Both the position numbers and the translations under genes were made by a program. Shown here in pieces: positions 5,426 through 6,664 of a stretch of 6,664 bases of DNA. The DNA is from an uncultured bacterium (GTDB taxonomy: Bacteria; Patescibacteriota; Minisyncoccia; Phycocordibacterales; PALSA-1337), in assembly GCA_903870235.1 (NCBI GenBank), contig CAIQCA010000013.1, forward strand, positions 1-6,664. Direction: 5' to 3'. Under the pieces are notes generated by a model, which was not told the DNA's origin, made no database searches, and was given only the letters and a program-made list of their open reading frames with translations. Within the stretch, counting starts at the first letter, position 1. Each line of letters begins with the position of its first letter.

Positions 5426-6664
5426 CTAAAAATCTATAAATATTGCTTTGGCACCACTTGGTTTCTCGGGAACAGTCTCTTCTATGAGTTCTTTTTCGAT
5501 ATCAGCAATAAATTCCGATGGTGCGCAGACTCTTTGTGCACCATATACCGTGCGGATGATGGCATTACTTAAAAAGAGTTTCTTTTTTGCACGAGTGATG
5601 GCTACATAGAACAACCTGCGCTCCTCTTCTTCACCAGCCAGATCAATTTCAGCATCATTCATGTGTTTGAATGGGAAAAGATCTTGCTCGAGACCAGCAA
5701 TAAATACATATTCAAATTCCAAACCTTTGGCGGCGTGTACCGTCATCAGTTTTACCGCGTCCTCATTCTTTTGTAGCTCATCTTGGTCGGTTGCTAGAGC
5801 GGCATTTTCCAAAAAGGCTTCAATTCCACGAGTTTCTTCCAAGACCTCTCCGTCTAGATTTTGTATTTCACTTTGTTCACCGCGCCCCCCTTCTTTTCTT
5901 GCCACCTCTTTTGTTCCATCGGTTTTTAGCTGGTCATATTGTGCGGCGACGCTCACCAGTTCGCGTACGTTGAGCAATCTCTCCTCATCATCCCCCACCC
6001 CATCGCGATACAGGCGTTCAATTCCCGTTTCCTGTATTACGAATTTTACGGCTTCAGATGGGCTTTTTTCGACTATTTCTTGACGGATATCATCGAGAAG
6101 TTTCCAGAAGTTAGTGATTTTTGCGCGCAGTGCCGGCGCAAGGGTTGAAGTTCCTGGCAGGCTGTTCCCCGCCCCCATTTCACTCATAATCTTTGTTAGA
6201 GTCACCTTCCCTATTCCTCGTGGCGGCATGTTTATGATTCTAGCGATGTCGCCCCAACTATCTCTATTCAATGCCGCGCGAATATATGAAATAACATCTT
6301 TCACCTCTTTTCTTTCAAAGAATTTTACTCCTAGTAGTTGGTATGGGATTTGTTTTTTGATAAATGATTCTTCCAAAACACGTGATTGGAAGTTTGTGCG
6401 ATATAAAACAGCAATTTCGCGTGGAGATGTTCCAGCAGAGATAAGTTCACGTGCTTTATCAGCAATGGCACGCGCCTCGTCGGTCTCACTATAGGAAACA
6501 ATAAGTGAAATTTTCTCACCATGGTCATTATCTGTGAAAAGATTCTTCTCACGACGCATGCGGTTTTTCTCTATGACTGAATTTGCTGCCGCCAGAATAG
6601 TTTTTGTTGAGCGATAATTTTTTTCCAAGGTTACAACCACGGCTTCTGGGTAATCTTTTTCAAA
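5426..6664 (-). CDS. uvrD: UvrD/PcrA-type superfamily 1A DNA helicase (5' partial)
   Basis: Only the C-terminal 412 residues are in the window; the frame is open through the right edge (first residues FEKDYPEA), so no start codon is visible and a GTG at 6640 is internal. These enzymes are ATP-driven 3'-to-5' helicases that act in nucleotide excision repair, mismatch repair and removal of recombination intermediates. Motifs in the fragment are LEKNYRST (13-20), AVLYRTNFQSR (85-95), LLGVKFFERKEVKD (110-123), PPRGIGKVT (147-155), LMTVHAAKGLEF (306-317), GLEQDLFPF (324-332) and EEERRLFYVAITRAKK (346-361), covering motifs IV to VI and the arginine finger region. The missing N-terminal half would carry the Walker A and DExx motifs. 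Compared with E. coli UvrD, a polar stretch of about 35 extra residues (about 248-280) precedes the GIEAFLENAAL segment. UvrD, PcrA and Rep cannot be told apart from this part alone. It ends in TAG 71 nt before rsmA. Confidence 0.95.
   Translation of the reverse strand, partial: FEKDYPEAVVVTLEKNYRSTKTILAAANSVIEKNRMRREKNLFTDNDHGEKISLIVSYSETDEARAIADKARELISAGTSPREIAVLYRTNFQSRVLEESFIKKQIPYQLLGVKFFERKEVKDVISYIRAALNRDSWGDIARIINMPPRGIGKVTLTKIMSEMGAGNSLPGTSTLAPALRAKITNFWKLLDDIRQEIVEKSPSEAVKFVIQETGIERLYRDGVGDDEERLLNVRELVSVAAQYDQLKTDGTKEVARKEGGRGEQSEIQNLDGEVLEETRGIEAFLENAALATDQDELQKNEDAVKLMTVHAAKGLEFEYVFIAGLEQDLFPFKHMNDAEIDLAGEEEERRLFYVAITRAKKKLFLSNAIIRTVYGAQRVCAPSEFIADIEKELIEETVPEKPSGAKAIFIDF

Noticed and set aside
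5661..6083. 140-codon plus-strand open frame
   Set aside because: Antisense to conserved helicase motifs (VHAAKGLEF region); Ser/Arg/Pro-rich translation typical of a shadow frame.
6638..6640. GTG as the helicase start codon
   Set aside because: The frame continues upstream to the window edge as FEKDYPEA, which matches the conserved sequence before the NYRST motif in UvrD/PcrA proteins, so the GTG is an internal valine and the gene is cut by the window.

Overview
The window most likely comes from a Patescibacteria/CPR genome, probably a member of the Parcubacteria. This is an inference from family resemblance, not a search. The signs are moderate-to-low GC, tight packing (largest gap between genes 88 nt), no Shine-Dalgarno motif at any visible start, and a run of exported or membrane proteins of the kind repeatedly seen in CPR genomes beside VirB6-like proteins. 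TAA and TAG are the stops used and no reading frame contains an internal TGA, so the standard bacterial code fits.

Layout from right to left, along the minus strand: (1) 6664-5426, the C-terminal half of a UvrD/PcrA-type superfamily 1 DNA helicase, cut by the window edge. (2) A 71-nt gap holding a strong two-part hairpin just before the next gene. (3) 5354-4512, complete rsmA (ksgA), the 16S rRNA dimethyladenosine transferase. (4) 4193-4540, on the plus strand, a small secreted protein that converges on rsmA and overlaps its 3' end by 29 bp. (5) An 88-nt divergent promoter region in which both -10 elements lie so close to the start codons that both mRNAs should be leaderless or nearly so. (6) 4104-3250, a membrane-anchored extracytoplasmic helical protein. 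(7) 3196-1439, a large secreted protein with six cysteines and a coiled-coil C-terminal half. (8) 1429 to the left edge, a polytopic VirB6/TrbL-like membrane protein, open at its C terminus. This gene runs off the edge without a stop, but its frame is uninterrupted for 476 codons.

Genes 6-8 look like one transcription unit for a cell-envelope machine, most plausibly a CPR type IV secretion-like or surface apparatus. One component spans the membrane many times (VirB6-like), one is anchored and faces outward, and one is secreted with possible disulfides. The small secreted protein across the divergent promoter may belong to the same system. The helicase and rsmA are housekeeping genes upstream of it. 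The promoters of genes 6 and 7 share an identical 10-mer extended -10 box (TGCTATAATT), which suggests common strong SigA-type control. There are no tRNA or rRNA genes, CRISPR arrays, insertion sequences or long repeats, and no stretch over 300 bases lacks a gene.
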